From NCBI GenBank assembly GCA_026260175.1, contig JAKCWW010000822.1:18116-82115 (forward strand): 64,000 bases of DNA, read 5' to 3'. The notes beneath the pieces are model-generated. The model ran no database searches. It saw only the letters and a program-made list of their open reading frames with translations, and was not told the origin of the DNA. How positions within the stretch are numbered: position 1 is the first letter of the stretch; every line of letters begins with the position of its first letter. Position numbers and translations under genes: made by a program. Shown piece after piece: positions 1 through 11,370 of the stretch. The DNA comes from Reticulitermes lucifugus. Lineage: Eukaryota > Arthropoda > Insecta > Blattodea > Rhinotermitidae.

Positions 1-149
1 GTACCGTGATACCAACTGGCCGTGGAGCTAAGGCGCTTAACATGGCAAGTAAACTCACATATAGGGTACCCTTCATGACTTTGTAGATCGTTTATGACCT
101 ACGTAGGATTACGAGTATTTATTATTGCAAAAATTAAGGTCGGAGTCTT

Positions 150-718
150 TTATGATTATCAAATACCAACGACCACGGTCACAATGTGTGTCACAAGTAT
201 TGTTACGTCATGCCCGATTTGACGCCTGTGCTGGTGTCATCATCGGTGTCAGCATTGCTCCAGTACGTTATTTATACTGGTTCAGTGTGTTTCATTACGC
301 AGCTATTCGATTCTGTAGTAGGAATTTTTATGGATCTGCCCACTTTGTTGATTGAAATTCTTTAGACCAGTTTTGTTGTTAATGTCTCTGTTCTTAATCG
401 TTTAATACTTGCTTTTACTGTGCTAACCTACAATATACTAGTCAGCACAGTGAAATAAAGTACTGCACAGCGGAAAACAGAAGCAATAACACCAACACAG
501 GTCCAGAGAAGTACAATTAAGAAAACAGACAAAACTGTAAACGTACTGTTACAAAATCCAATAATGACACAGACCAAACATTGTACATAAATCATACATG
601 TAATAACTATCGACACCAATGATAACATAAGCAAAGGCGTCGAAACAGGTATATCATAAGTATAGGCCTACCTGTGACACACTTTGTAATAACAGTCGTT
701 GGTATCTGACAATAATAT
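150..718. mobile_element. Large diverged foldback element
   Basis: The two halves of this interval are imperfect reverse complements that meet near position 435. At the outer ends, ATACCAACGAC (about 166) pairs with GTCGTTGGTAT (about 698), and GTGTGTCACA (about 186) pairs with TGTGACACAC (about 673). Further in, TTTGACGCCTGTGCTGG pairs with the complement of the stretch near 635. At the centre ACTGTGCTAAC and GTCAGCACAGT flank a short loop. Each arm is about 280 bp and has diverged considerably, so the element is old. No transposase frame is visible. It could be a foldback or MITE-type DNA element, or an ancient inverted duplication. Outer boundaries are approximate. Confidence 0.6.
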
Positions 719-2040
719 ATCTAATTACTAACAACTCAGGGTATGCTAAACACAAATTAGATGTCTCCGCTGGTTTCCACGATGAGAATGAGCATACGGC
801 GGGCATAATAAACTGAGCTGGCAGAATCGCACGCGTACACAATACTTTTTAAAATGAAATTTTGTATGGGTAGATTAGGAAGTTGTAAGCTACTATGTGA
901 CTACAAATGGGACAGAAAAGTTGTTGTTTACTGGATTACGAAATGGCTATAATACAGTGAGTAAAGCACGCCGGAAGGAGACTTTAGAGCCATCGTTTTC
1001 TTCCTACTTCCCATGTGAAATGCCACGCCTCCTTATGGAAGTCTTAGAGACCCATAAAATATCCTCGTTACCAAGACACTGCAAACATTACTCTCTTCCC
1101 TATGCCACGTACCATGGAAAAATTTCGCACATGAGTACAGGGGGTATATACGTTGTTACTTTGCTCAGATTCTTATGTATGAAGATAATTCTTTAAGAAG
1201 AATTATCATAAATGGAACAAATAAATTATCCTACAAAAAAGTGAATAATTAAATACGGACAGAAGTAAAATATGAGAACATTAGAGGAGACGAAAATCAG
1301 CAGCAAAGCTACGTAAATTTAATTATAACTTACCTAACAAATCAATTGAGAATGTTATCAAATTCAAGTGTCGGCGAATAGCACTAACAAACAAATAATT
1401 AGGAGCACAATTTACTTTGGAAAGACATGTCATTGTTAGATTTCGAAGTGATTAATGTAAATATATATAAAACAATAATTTAGACCATTTTTATACGGGT
1501 ATAAGAGGGTTCTCCTTGAGAGAAAATACAAACCCCTTACCTTTAAATCATAGAGATTACGAAAACATTTGGACGTAATAAGGCTCAAGTAACTGAACTT
1601 ACGACCTTCGTGATTCATGCAAATGACTTTGTGTTATTAGGATAGTAAAATCAGATGGGGACACTATGGGTCAGTTTTTTACACTCTACTTTCCTGACGA
1701 AACTTCTCACAAAATGATCACTTCAAAGCCCGAGGTACAGAACGGATCTTAGGGATACACGAGTCGTAAATACTGAGTGTGGGAGGTGGATAGAACTGCC
1801 TTGCGATTGTTACTAAAAGTATTACGATGTTTACCCTTGATGTCCGCCTACCACAGTGTTAACTTAGTTAATTATGTATTAGTGAGCGTAATATGCTTTC
1901 TGGCTTTTATGCCATGACGGAGTGGGACGCATGGAGGTGGAGATACATAGTGGTCAAGGGAGAGATGTTATAGATTTGTCTCCTCGGAAATAAGTTAACG
2001 ACCAGATCAGGAATATGTAAACATAACATTTAGGAGATCT
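719..2040. other. No gene or repeat recognised
   Basis: AT-rich sequence. A plus-strand open frame at 897-1196 (99 codons) resembles no family I know and has no splice or start context that favours it. The only link to known structure is the 13-base ATTTAGGAGATCT at 2028-2040, which recurs after the palindrome that follows. Confidence 0.5.
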
Positions 2041-2152
2041 GTTGCTTAAAATCTTCTGGGTTAGTACCCGGCGTCATTTCATGGTGCATGACCAACGTTG
2101 GTCATGCACCAAAAAATGACGCCGGGTAATAACCCAGAAGATTTTAAGCAAC
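2041..2152. repeat. 112-bp near-perfect palindrome
   Basis: Two 56-bp arms are reverse complements with about three mismatches and no loop; the centre is ACCAACGTTGGT. The outer ends read GTTGCTTAAAATC and GATTTTAAGCAAC. A 13-bp direct repeat, ATTTAGGAGATCT, lies just left (2028-2040) and again about 33 bp right (2185-2197), so the palindrome plus some 3' sequence could be one inserted unit with a target duplication. Such a short, nearly perfect palindrome fits a snap-back MITE or a hairpin formed by a replication template switch. Near-identity of the arms suggests it is young or kept uniform by conversion. Confidence 0.85.
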
Positions 2153-2197
2153 ATTACGACCACGGCGGAAACCTTCAATTACATATTTAGGAGATCT

Positions 2198-4826
2198 CTT
2201 CAAGAAAAAGGTCGCTGAACTTTTTCAATAACTTGTAAGATCACACATGACTGACTTCACTCCAAACTCATTCGGCTCTTTAAAGACGAGAATTAAGCTG
2301 AATGATACTTAACAGTTCCTGTTATACAGCGCAGTAAACACACTTTATTTCAGTTACATAAACCAACAGGAAAATAATAACTATTTATTATTATATCCAT
2401 ACAAAACACACACTCTGTGGATAGAATGTAGAAATTTTGATGTTAACAGTGATGGTACAAGTAGCAAACATTAGGCTCTTAATGCAAATATATCCGCGTC
2501 GCTCTTCACATTCTAGGGAAGTGAAATTTAAGCTTCTCACTAGAGTAAACACGAAGATTGCGGTCTCTGGGCTATAAGGCTGCGTAGTTCGGTACATAAG
2601 AACCAAGCTTTAGAACGAATCTGCTGCCTCCACATTGCGGCAAGGACAGAGGGAACTCCTCTGCCCTGAAGACGAGACAGCAGGCTTTTCCGAAACTTTG
2701 GTACCTCTCTACCAAATTACACGACATTAGGCTCCAGAAGACAATACTAAATCCCAGATAACGTTGTCTTTAACAGCGAACCTTGGCTCGAGGCCAACAC
2801 GTACATGTCCGTGCACACATGTCGCGTGCAACTTGTACTTAATGATTTGACGACTTGCGTCTGTGCAAACAAGAAAAGACACAGACCTTCAACAATGCCA
2901 ATAAAAATAACCTGCCTTTAACAAGTATTAGAATCATCCACTTTTGACGCGGTACGAATAAGGGTTCCGAAGTACTATGCTTTAAGTTAAAATCACTACC
3001 TTCCAGTTTACAGCACTTCATTAGTTAACAACCGACAAAAATAATTCGCGTTGCCTTCAGATTCTTACTTTAGAAATAATGAAAATCAACACTGTAATTT
3101 ACATGTTACACTGTCATAATATCATTTTTGTATTGTGCAACAAAATGGGCACCAAGGTACCCAGTAAGCCAAACAAGACGAAGAAGAAGGCCTTTATTTC
3201 CGCAAGGTCATATACGTTCGAAAGGCACACATTGTATGTACGCCCGTAATTCAGCCAAGATAGGGCAAAGAGAGAGACGATGAGACTTAATAGCTCGTAA
3301 ATACAGTATCAGTATCGCCTGCTGGTGAACTCTGCTTCAGGTTTGACATTAGCCACACTGTTGTGTCTCCAACTGGACTAACAGACGACCGAAGGATTGA
3401 TTGTTTTGTGGTCAGGGCAGGGAGGCTTCGTCAGGCAAGCTTAAAATTCAGTAATCTTAATCACCTACAGTAATAGGTGTTAGTGTCAGCAAAGTAGTAT
3501 GAAAACACGACTATCCTTTCATTCGGCCATCTGTAAATTCCGCCACTTACGGACTGGTATTATTGGAAGCTTAGCGGAAAACACATCCATCAACTTTGAT
3601 TGTGGTTTCAGCCCACGTAATTAAATCCCGGACTTGTGTCATTCAACACGATTATGATATATCCGTATTGAGTGAACAGCAAGTCCCCTGTTATGTTTAC
3701 GGTAAAAGTACGGAGAGTAATGACACGAAAAAGAAGCAGAAGGAAAGATGGACGGAAGGAAAACTAGGGAGAGGAAGAAACAATTTAGGTAAGGAGACAA
3801 AGCTGGAGGAAAAAGAGATTTAAGGTAAATTAGAGGAGCTAGAGAGAGGAATAAGGAAAGTTAAGGAGGAAGGTTGGAAATATAAAGAAATCTGAAAATA
3901 AAGAAATGAAAAAATGAAGGAAAAAGGACCTAAATAAAAGGAAAAGGAGAGGAAAACGGGAAAATAAAAGTAGGAAAGAATGATGAGAGTAAAAGAAGTA
4001 TAAAAGCAATGATTGTAAATGCTAGTCAAGATATCTGTAGTGTCATTGTTGTCTTTAGATACGTAGTGTTCGGTGCAAGTGCTTCGTTCTCTTACCCCCA
4101 GGTGAAGGGTGCCGCGTAACCCCAAGAGAGATATCTTCCTCCGAACCGTGTTAAGAATGAAGAGCTATGGCAGTCGTTTATTCCTTTATCAAATAATTCA
4201 CTTCTCCTTTCCAACTTCTGTGCACGTGCCTCAAGCAGCGGGCAGACAGGAACCGTGCGGCCCAATTACGTGCTACGTGCAGCGCCTTGCTGACAGAGCT
4301 CTGCGTCCGGGTTTTCCTACACCCCCTGCAAAGGCGCGCGACTAAGGAATCTTTTCACGTATCATTTACCCTTGATGTAGTTGTATTTGCTTCCTACATG
4401 GCGATTCATTTATTAAACTTGTCTCTTCTGGTCCACTTTTCTTTCTGTCATAGAGTTAGAAAATACATTCCTTATAAACATTCTTGAGGCACAGATTGGC
4501 TTAAACATACAGAAATACTGTAAGCTCATTTTTCTTGTATTCGGGTAAAATATTATATATTTCTAATTCTTCTTAGATACTTAACACTTAGTAAATTCAT
4601 AATATAAAAGGAAATAGTTATCACATGGTTTGGAACAGGTATATAAATTTTGAAACAGGAATTCCCATTTTTCTGGGCAGTAGATTACGGCCATAGGGCT
4701 GCAGATTTTATTCCTTCTACAAATGCTGTAAATGTTGTGACGGACAGACAAAGTGAAACAATATAATATGATCTAGAAAGTTAATCTGTGATTTCAGTAG
4801 TTTCTGTATATTATTAAAACAAGGAA
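2198..4826. other. No gene recognised; purine tract and GC patch
   Basis: No coding or transposon signature was found. Two compositional features stand out: a strongly purine-rich plus strand at about 3722-4010, and a locally GC-rich and CpG-rich patch at about 4225-4340. Open frames overlapping them (for example minus 3820-4125, rich in F, S, Y and L) are explained by that skew and not by coding. Confidence 0.5.
3722..4010 (+). repeat. Polypurine-rich tract
   Basis: Nearly 290 bp in which the plus strand is dominated by A and G (runs such as GAGAGGAAGAAAC and GGAAAAGGAGAGGAAAACGGG around 3770 and 3940), with few C and T. It has no fixed period, so it is low-complexity DNA and not a tandem array. 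The complementary polypyrimidine strand produces the hydrophobic-looking minus-strand frame there. Confidence 0.6.
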
Positions 4827-5364
4827 GGCAATGTACGTACATCGTACACTGAGGCGCGTTCGCGTAACAATTGTCGTGGGAAAGGAACAAGCATTAAATA
4901 TTATAATTCTGTGTCTGTATTCTTACCTTAGTTATCTGGCATGCAAGTCGCATTTTTATGCGCCGTATTATATTTTCATTCGTGGTCTGTCTGGTTCTAC
5001 CATATTTTTACACATTATCTCACAAATGGCATGATTTTCGGAAAAAAGGTTATTGAACATAAGACGTGTTCTGACGTCATCTACAAAGCCTGTCGGAAAT
5101 ATTTCTCATTCTAAGGAGAATTCAGCGAGATGTTATTGTAAATGTACATAAGTTTTCATGTAAAGTACCCGTTATTATTGTCAGATTTTAATGAAACGTG
5201 AAATTTCTCGACACATTTTCGAAAAATCTTCGAATATCAAATTTCATGAAAATCTGTCCAGTGGGAGCCGAGTTGCTCCATGCGGACAGGCAGACGGACG
5301 GACGGACAGACAGACATGACGAAGATAAAAGCCGCTTTCCGAAATTCTGCGAAAGCGCCTAAAA
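4827..5364 (+). repeat. Repeat R, full-length copy 1
   Basis: This copy aligns along its whole length with the reverse complement of 54928-55455 and, less well, 10863-11370. It starts at GGCAATGTAC and ends near GCGCCTAAAA. Conserved landmarks are the TTCTCGA block (about 5203), GAAAATCTGTCCAGTGGGAG (5249-5268) and a GACGGACGGACAGACAGACA tract (about 5292). The last part translates into a Q-T-D-R-rich peptide that turns up as spurious proteins in insect annotations. No terminal inverted repeats or protein domain are visible; its class is unknown. It may be a non-autonomous retroposon or DNA element. Confidence 0.75.
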
Positions 5365-5844
5365 AGAGACGCTTTATAAAGAGTCGTGTTACCGCGGGAC
5401 TTGTTTTTTACACCCGTTGTATAATAGGAAAGTCACGCTGTGAAAGCCATTTTACACGTGAAGTTCTGTACTTTCTGACTGAGATGAACAGGAACCAAAC
5501 ATCAATCATAGCGCAAAATTAAAACGATCACACGTTTGCTTGTTTTCGCCACCAACACTTGTTCATCCTGCGGTCTGCCCCGTTCCTAACGAGAGGGGCA
5601 ATAACTCTGGAACGCAATTACACTAGAAGCTGCAATACAAATCGATGGTGATGTGTTGCTTTCCTGCAGCATGTAACAGAAAACGCTTAGCCTGAGGCTT
5701 TAGCAGAAGCCGCAAATGGACGTTGCGTCTCTACCGCTAATGGCTTGTCCGTGTACCACTAAACATTCTTCACAGCAAATCGCCACGATAACCACTATAT
5801 TCTTGTTGATGTTTCCTACATATTTATTTGCAATTTACTTAACA

Positions 5845-5992
5845 GCACTCTCAGTCGTCAGTATAGCGACTAGCTATGGGCTGGACGGTCCGCGGTTCGA
5901 ATCCCGTAAGGGGCAAAGGACTTTATCCATATCTACGCCATCGTGGCGTGGATATGAACAACTTTACCTTTTTTACCTTTACCTCAGTAGTT
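5845..5992 (+). mobile_element. SINE-1 copy, body deleted
   Basis: The head contains GTATAGCGACTAGC and the B-box-like GGTTCGAATCC (5894-5904), as in tRNA-derived SINEs. The head matches the heads of the minus-strand copies at 28100 and 32942. The usual middle part with the ATTCAATGGGTACCGG-like core is missing; the head joins directly to a GGCGTGGATATGAAC segment and a TTTACC-rich tail. It is therefore an internally deleted or variant member. Confidence 0.65.
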
Positions 5993-6175
5993 CAGACTAT
6001 AGTGCATCAGGTGACTGGATTATGCAAATAATGAACTGGAAAGGATTTGATAGGAAGCTACGAAGGTAAAGGCCTACCTGTGTACGTCATGAAGGCATAT
6101 GGGGAATGGGGGTTTAGCTCCACCCATTTCTTAAACGGGATCTATCATCCTTCAATTTAAAGTATTTTCTTGGCC

Positions 6176-6272
6176 TTTGCTTGTATGGACTGAGGAAATC
6201 AGCGAAAAAGCTGAGTCACGATAGTCGATGTGCCGTCCGAGACTCGAAGTGAAAACTTCCCGAATACAACTA
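6176..6272 (+). repeat. Repeat K fragment (LRK-type)
   Basis: The stretch TATGGACTGAGGAAATCAGC and what follows can be read as a decayed G-L-R-K-S-x-K-x-L-S-x-D-S-R peptide. The same degenerate motif is recognisable near 22314, 37158 and 38103. It matches from memory a short interspersed segment common in insect genomes whose translations pollute protein databases. The function is unknown and it is not a gene. Confidence 0.4.
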
Positions 6273-6814
6273 GCCTTGAGCATGATTCTCAGATGAAAGA
6301 GCGAGTAACTCCCTATAGAAGAGTAAATGATTGCCTTTTATAATGGACACGGAATTTGTTCCTTGTGAGGCAGAATATGAATTTTACGTACAATTTATAT
6401 GTACGTCAGTCCTCAAAAGAGTTAATCACGACTGAAACAAGATAACTTTAGCATTTCCATAAAACGTCCTTTCATTCTTTATTTTTAGTCATGTTACTAG
6501 GGCCACGTCGCATTAAAATACAATTACTAATTAACCAGAAGTGAAAGATTGGTGTTACACAAATCCATTTCCTTAATCATACAACAATGCAGTTTGTGTT
6601 CAATCTCATTATATTTTTCTTATCTAGCCCTCTTCGGCTTTTAATTATGTGAGTGGCTGACTGCTAAATACGACGATAAGGAATTTGTGCGTTCTGTCGC
6701 TACACTCTTCAGAAATGGGAGACGACATGACATTAGAAAAATGTCTTTCTTTTTTCTTAGCCTGACCTCTTTCTATCTACTTACTGTAGGTACAGAGGGT
6801 TATTGTTGCACACT
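6273..6814. other. Nothing recognised
   Basis: AT-rich sequence with no frame, repeat or RNA signal that I can support. Confidence 0.5.
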
Positions 6815-6957
6815 GAAGGACTCCTCTGGATGATGAATCGGCCCGTCTCAGAGACCTCTAGCCGACAACACACCACACTCACAAGACATAGACATCCATG
6901 CTTCCGGCGGCGTTCGAACCCGCAATCCCAGAAAGCGAGCGCGGCCACCGGGATCGG
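6815..6957 (-). mobile_element. SINE-2 copy, partial
   Basis: Minus-strand copy of the second tRNA-headed family. It shares GACTCCTCTGGA, the CAACACACCACACTCACAAG stretch (about 6866-6885) and the TTCGAACCCGCAATCCCAG B-box region with the copies at 20785, 29506 and 38867. Relative to those it lacks about 23 bp of the A-box segment (the CAGACCCACGCCTTAGAC part), apparently lost between two short GCG repeats, and it lacks the 3' end. Confidence 0.7.
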
Positions 6958-7371
6958 CAAATTAGAAACCTTGTGTCTGAAATACTGAAATACTGTATAA
7001 TCTTTGGTACAGGCACTTCAATCGCACATACTAGATATTGGTTTTTATCGCGTCTATTCGATTTTAACACTACACAGATTGTTACTTGCTATATAATAAA
7101 CACGTTTATACATAACAGTAGTAATTATGTATTTGTAATGTGCAATGTGGGTCAGTTCACCTGTCTTCGGAAAATTAATTCTTCCCTCACCCGTCTGTGA
7201 ATTAGAAAATGTTGAAAACACCCGCAGACAGAAAGTAAAAGAAATAGGTAAACAGGGAAATGACGTGAATATTCTTCAGCACTGCCGTAAGAACTTGATA
7301 TGTCGCACTACATGACAGCTGCGAACTGGCGTGCTTAGGAAATCTCTGTTCAAGTACGAAGACTTCTATCT

Positions 7372-7417
<46 letters not shown>

Positions 7418-8369
7418 TATTACTTGTCTCGTAAGATCTCAAATGCGTTAAGATTTGAAGCATCAAAACTAAATATCATTATAATGTTACGACTAATATA
7501 AAATATTATTTATGTGATCGCAAAGGAAATAGAGAAGTTCAGTACTACCCATTAAAAAACGTAAGAAGAGTAAGTTTATACGCTGCTGTAATAACGGCAG
7601 TCTATCGATATGGAAGTGAACAGCTTATTTCCAATGAACGGAATAAGTTCTGATATCCATGGCGGACTAAACGGCGAATACAAACTGTGAGACCGAAACT
7701 TTGGACTTCATGCGTTTAAGACAACTAACGAGCGGCAGAATGTACACACTTTGATTATATCAGCTACATTTATTACTTTGAATTGGCTTCAATGGTTTCT
7801 TGTTTTGGCTGATTAAGCATCTTAATATCACTACCAATCACATAATCCTTTTTCCTCTCTCCACTTTCGCTATTCCTTGTCCTGTAGGTACCTTCGGCAG
7901 TTTATCCTTTTCCATTCTAAAGTCTGACTTATTTGCGATCTGAGCGCCCCCGAGTCAACGGAATTCCCGCTGTGTCACGGCCGTCGACAGGATATCGGTG
8001 AGTGCCGGGAGAGCGACATCAAATACACACCCCATAACGACACTATTTAAATCGTCCTGTATCGTCTGCTTTATACACTAACACATTTTATTTTCATCGG
8101 AACAGTTCTCAGTCAGCTCACATACTACTTACGCTGAAGTTTAGACTACAGACGAAACAAAGTACCATACGTTTTAACCAATTAAGTCCTAGTAGTTGCT
8201 TTATGTATCGCCAAGTTTAAAACTAAAAATTCCGCATTTTGTCCACGCAGTGTATTTACGTATTTCTTTCCCCATACAGCACTCACCCGCTGGATTTTCT
8301 GATGGAAGAACATTGTGTTCTCTGTGCGGTACGAAATTAATCTTTACACAGTTTAGATTTATTTAATCT
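6958..8369. other. No gene recognised
   Basis: Contains a trinucleotide microsatellite (7372-7423) and a small GC-rich patch (about 7940-8030) ending in a good splice-donor-like TCGGTGAGTG at 7995-8004. No coding frame supports an exon, so the donor is noted only as a possibility. Confidence 0.45.
7372..7423 (+). repeat. (ATT)n microsatellite
   Basis: About 52 bp of ATT/TTA repeats with one interruption (TTACTATTATTAC) near the right end. Confidence 0.95.
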
Positions 8370-8490
8370 TAATGCCGTGCCATGCCTTTCACTGCGAAGA
8401 CCAGGTTTCGATCCCGGTCCCTATCAGGACTTTCGTGGAGAGGTTTTGTTTCATTCCTAGTGCTTCGACGTTCCTCTGTCAGTGTAATTC
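8370..8490 (+). mobile_element. Possible third SINE-type fragment
   Basis: The piece GACCAGGTTTCGATCCCGG (8399-8417) resembles a tRNA-type B box, and is followed by TTTCGTGGAGAGGTTTTG and TGTCAGTGTAATTCC, which I associate with another tRNA-headed insect repeat. There is only one copy in the window, so the family cannot be confirmed here. It is too divergent to be a tRNA gene. Confidence 0.35.
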
Positions 8491-8655
8491 CATAAATGGT
8501 CCACACTCTCCATTATCTTAACATTACTCGGGTATCAGGAAAGATTCTTCAAACAAATTCTTTCGGATATCTGAGAACACTGGACAAAAGAGTATTTCCG
8601 TTTTGATGTTTTAACCTTCAAAGAATTAATGTGGTTTAATGTAGTGTTAGAAGAT

Positions 8656-8753
8656 GTATATTTTACTGTCTTCAGTAGTACAGTAAAACCAGCACACACA
8701 TGTTGCAAGTGTGTGTTGGTTTTGACTGAACTACTGAAGACAGTAAAATATAC
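8656..8753. repeat. 98-bp foldback
   Basis: Arms of about 45 bp starting with GTATATTTTACTGTCTTCAG and ending with its complement close around a short ATGTTGCA loop; there are about three mismatches and one indel. The arms include ACCAGCACACACA opposite TGTGTGTTGGT. The pair of opposite-strand open frames here arises from this symmetry. It could be a small MITE or a palindrome generated during replication. Confidence 0.8.
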
Positions 8754-10862
8754 GTTTGTATGTACGTACCAATGGGGATGTCTAATAATAAAAAAGTTAG
8801 AAAATTTTGTAAAGTTAAACACAAAAATGAAGTTCACTTGTTTCCACCGTCAGTTATTTCATAACATATAGCGAACAGTATTCTGTATCAGGAAGTACTA
8901 GCAACACACATAGCCCTATTCCACAACATAAGCTCCCTTAAATATTCGTCCTCTCTTTTGGGGAAATAAAGCAATTCCCAGCAGACAATCCTTCCAACGA
9001 AATGTTCTTCCTAACAGTTCTATCGCCATTAGGCCCCTTCCACTCTTCTCTGTAGCCAAAAGCTAGGTCTTGCGAGCGGTCTCTCGTTTTTATTTCTTTT
9101 CAGACGACATGGATTTCTCCCTAGAGGAATGCCTAGGTCTCAGGCTTGGATACTCTCTCCGTAGCATTCTGAACCTGAGGCTACAGCCAGCTACCCATAC
9201 CTCCCACAGTCAAGCCCACAATACAACGCGGGAACGTACTACGTCCTTTGCACCACTGGTTGCGGCTAGATTCGTCGTATGAGGACATTAACGCCAGCTA
9301 CTTTGAAACTTGCAAAACCGTATACTGGCACCCATACAGGAGATTGCAACTTCTTACATGTGACACGCTAGGGAGGGAAGACTGAGAATTTCGTGAGCCG
9401 CAGTGTAGATTGTAAGAAGTTAGTTGCTGAAAAGTTCTGAGAGAAGGCACTGAGAAGCTATTGAATAATATGAATATCTATGCGGTTAGTCCCAAAGTAC
9501 CACTAGAGTATGCAAGTTTATGGAACTTTGGCTTGTACCGAATGCAGATATTATGCCACGCTTGTTCAATATTTCAATCGATTTTCTTTTAAAAAATGAA
9601 GTAAGAGAAGTTTATTCATACATTAGAAAAACATGCCCCTCTTACAGCAGCAGAAGACAAGTTTCAAAGTTTCACAATACTTACATTGGTTGCATATTAA
9701 TTCATATGTTTACATTGTTAGACCAATTTTCCTAAATTTGGATACGTCATATACTCGTATGAATTTTTAAGTTGCTTCGGTTGCCCGTAGATGATTTTCG
9801 TATTTACTGGAGCTGTATCATATGAAATGCTTTGATGGGTTCCTTGAGTTCAGTTAACACAAATGAATGCATGTCTCTCGCATAGTTAAAAATCTGTAGT
9901 TCACTCTGCTGTAGGCCACGTAATTTCTAAAGATTTCACACGAGTGTCATTGAAGACCCAATTTTTATACTTTCTTTATCAGCCGCCCTCAAGATAATAC
10001 AAGATAAATAAACTACTGAATTTTTTGTACAACTCCTAGTTATGCATAACGTATCAGCGCTCTTCATGTCTATGAAATTAAATTCCGTAACTTTTCGGTT
10101 GTGGCTTATAGATTCCTTCGTCTCGAGAGCTTAGACACGATCTGGAATAAATTTCATTTCTTTTTTCTCAATATGGTCAACAATCGGTTACCTCTTTTCA
10201 GACGTCATAGGTTATGCAACTTCGCAATAGTAATTTAATATGTTACTCAGCTCTGAATCATACCACAAAATGACCACATCCGGTGAGCTTGAAAGCAATG
10301 GAAGAACAGCATTCATAGCTTAATTCAAGGCATTATCACTGCATTTTTCTGCAAGAACAGGGGGGAAAAGCATGAGTAATCTTCGTCAGGATAACCAGTG
10401 TTTCGGCTGAGACTCGAAATAGGCTTGTTGGGAGTACACTCCACAAGGGTTGTAGCTTCCTCCGTGTGGAAATTGTCAGAATTCGAATCAGGATCCCGCC
10501 GAGTTCACTGGAAGCAACTCTAATGCAATCGAAAAGTTCACTATTAAGTTACAGTTAATGTGAGAGTACCAGAGATGCTGGATCTGTTGAAATCAATTAA
10601 GAAATGAGGCCACAACTTCCGCTTCTTCTACAAACGTCTAATTCCATTTTGCAGGCTTAAAAACAATGTTACTGTACACCTAAAGACATGTTGCAAACAC
10701 CAGAGGAATAGGAATCGGAGAAATGATTCTGCGAGTTTAAGGGTAACGATCTGTAAAATGCGGAAGATCTGCTCTCATAAGCATCGGTAACTGACGTTAG
10801 TTTAAAGTACTGACGAGTATATAAGTAACGAATAAGTAGCCAAATCACGAAATAATCAACTG
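8754..10862. other. No gene recognised
   Basis: A frame at 9109-9282 is preceded by a pyrimidine run and TTTTCAG (9095-9101), so it could be read as an acceptor plus terminal exon, but nothing else supports that. A short frame near 9540-9580 has a faint P-x-L-F-N-I-S-I-D-F resemblance to a reverse transcriptase motif, too little to call. The rest shows no structure. Confidence 0.45.
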
Positions 10863-11370
10863 GTTTTCTATGCGCTTTCGCAAAATTGTGAGAAGCGACT
10901 ACTAACTTCATGTCTGTCGTCCGCACGGAACAACTCGGCTCCCACTGGACGGATTTTCATGACATTTATATTTGAGGATTTTTCGAAAAACTGTCGAGAA
11001 AATTCAAGTTTCATTAAAACCTGACAAGAATAACGGGTACTTTACGTGAAGACCTAGGTAAATTTATGATATCTCGCTGAATTCCTCCTAGAATGAGAAC
11101 CATTACAGACAAATGTTTAGAGAAAATCAAAAAGCAAATTGTATGTTTAATACTTTTTTCCCGAAAATCATGCCGTGTAAGAGATAATGTGGAAAAATAT
11201 GGTAGAGCCGGACGTGCCACAGATGACAATATAATATGGCGCATGCGCTTTGCATGCAGGATAAATAAGGCTACAAATACACACTCAAGAGTATGTAATA
11301 CTTATTGTTTTTCCACGGCAACAATGGTTACACGAAAGCGCCTCAATTTTATGTTATACGTCCATGGCCT
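10863..11370 (-). repeat. Repeat R, full-length copy 2
   Basis: Reverse orientation relative to copy 1. It shows AACTCGGCTCCCACTGGACG (10932-10951), the TCGAGAAAATTCAAGTTTCA block, AATAACGGGTACTTTACGTG, GAGATAATGTGGAAAAATAT and the TTTTCCACGGCAACAATGGT end segment. The GACAG tract is short in this copy. It runs to GTCCATGGCCT, matching the GTACATTGCC end of copy 3. Confidence 0.75.

Noticed and set aside
3820-4125. Membrane-protein-like minus-strand frame rich in F, S, Y and L
   Set aside because: It is the complement of a polypurine tract, so the hydrophobicity is a composition effect.
9520-9735. Possible reverse transcriptase fragment (P-R-L-F-N-I-S-I-D-F)
   Set aside because: Only about ten residues resemble the motif and neither upstream nor downstream blocks follow.
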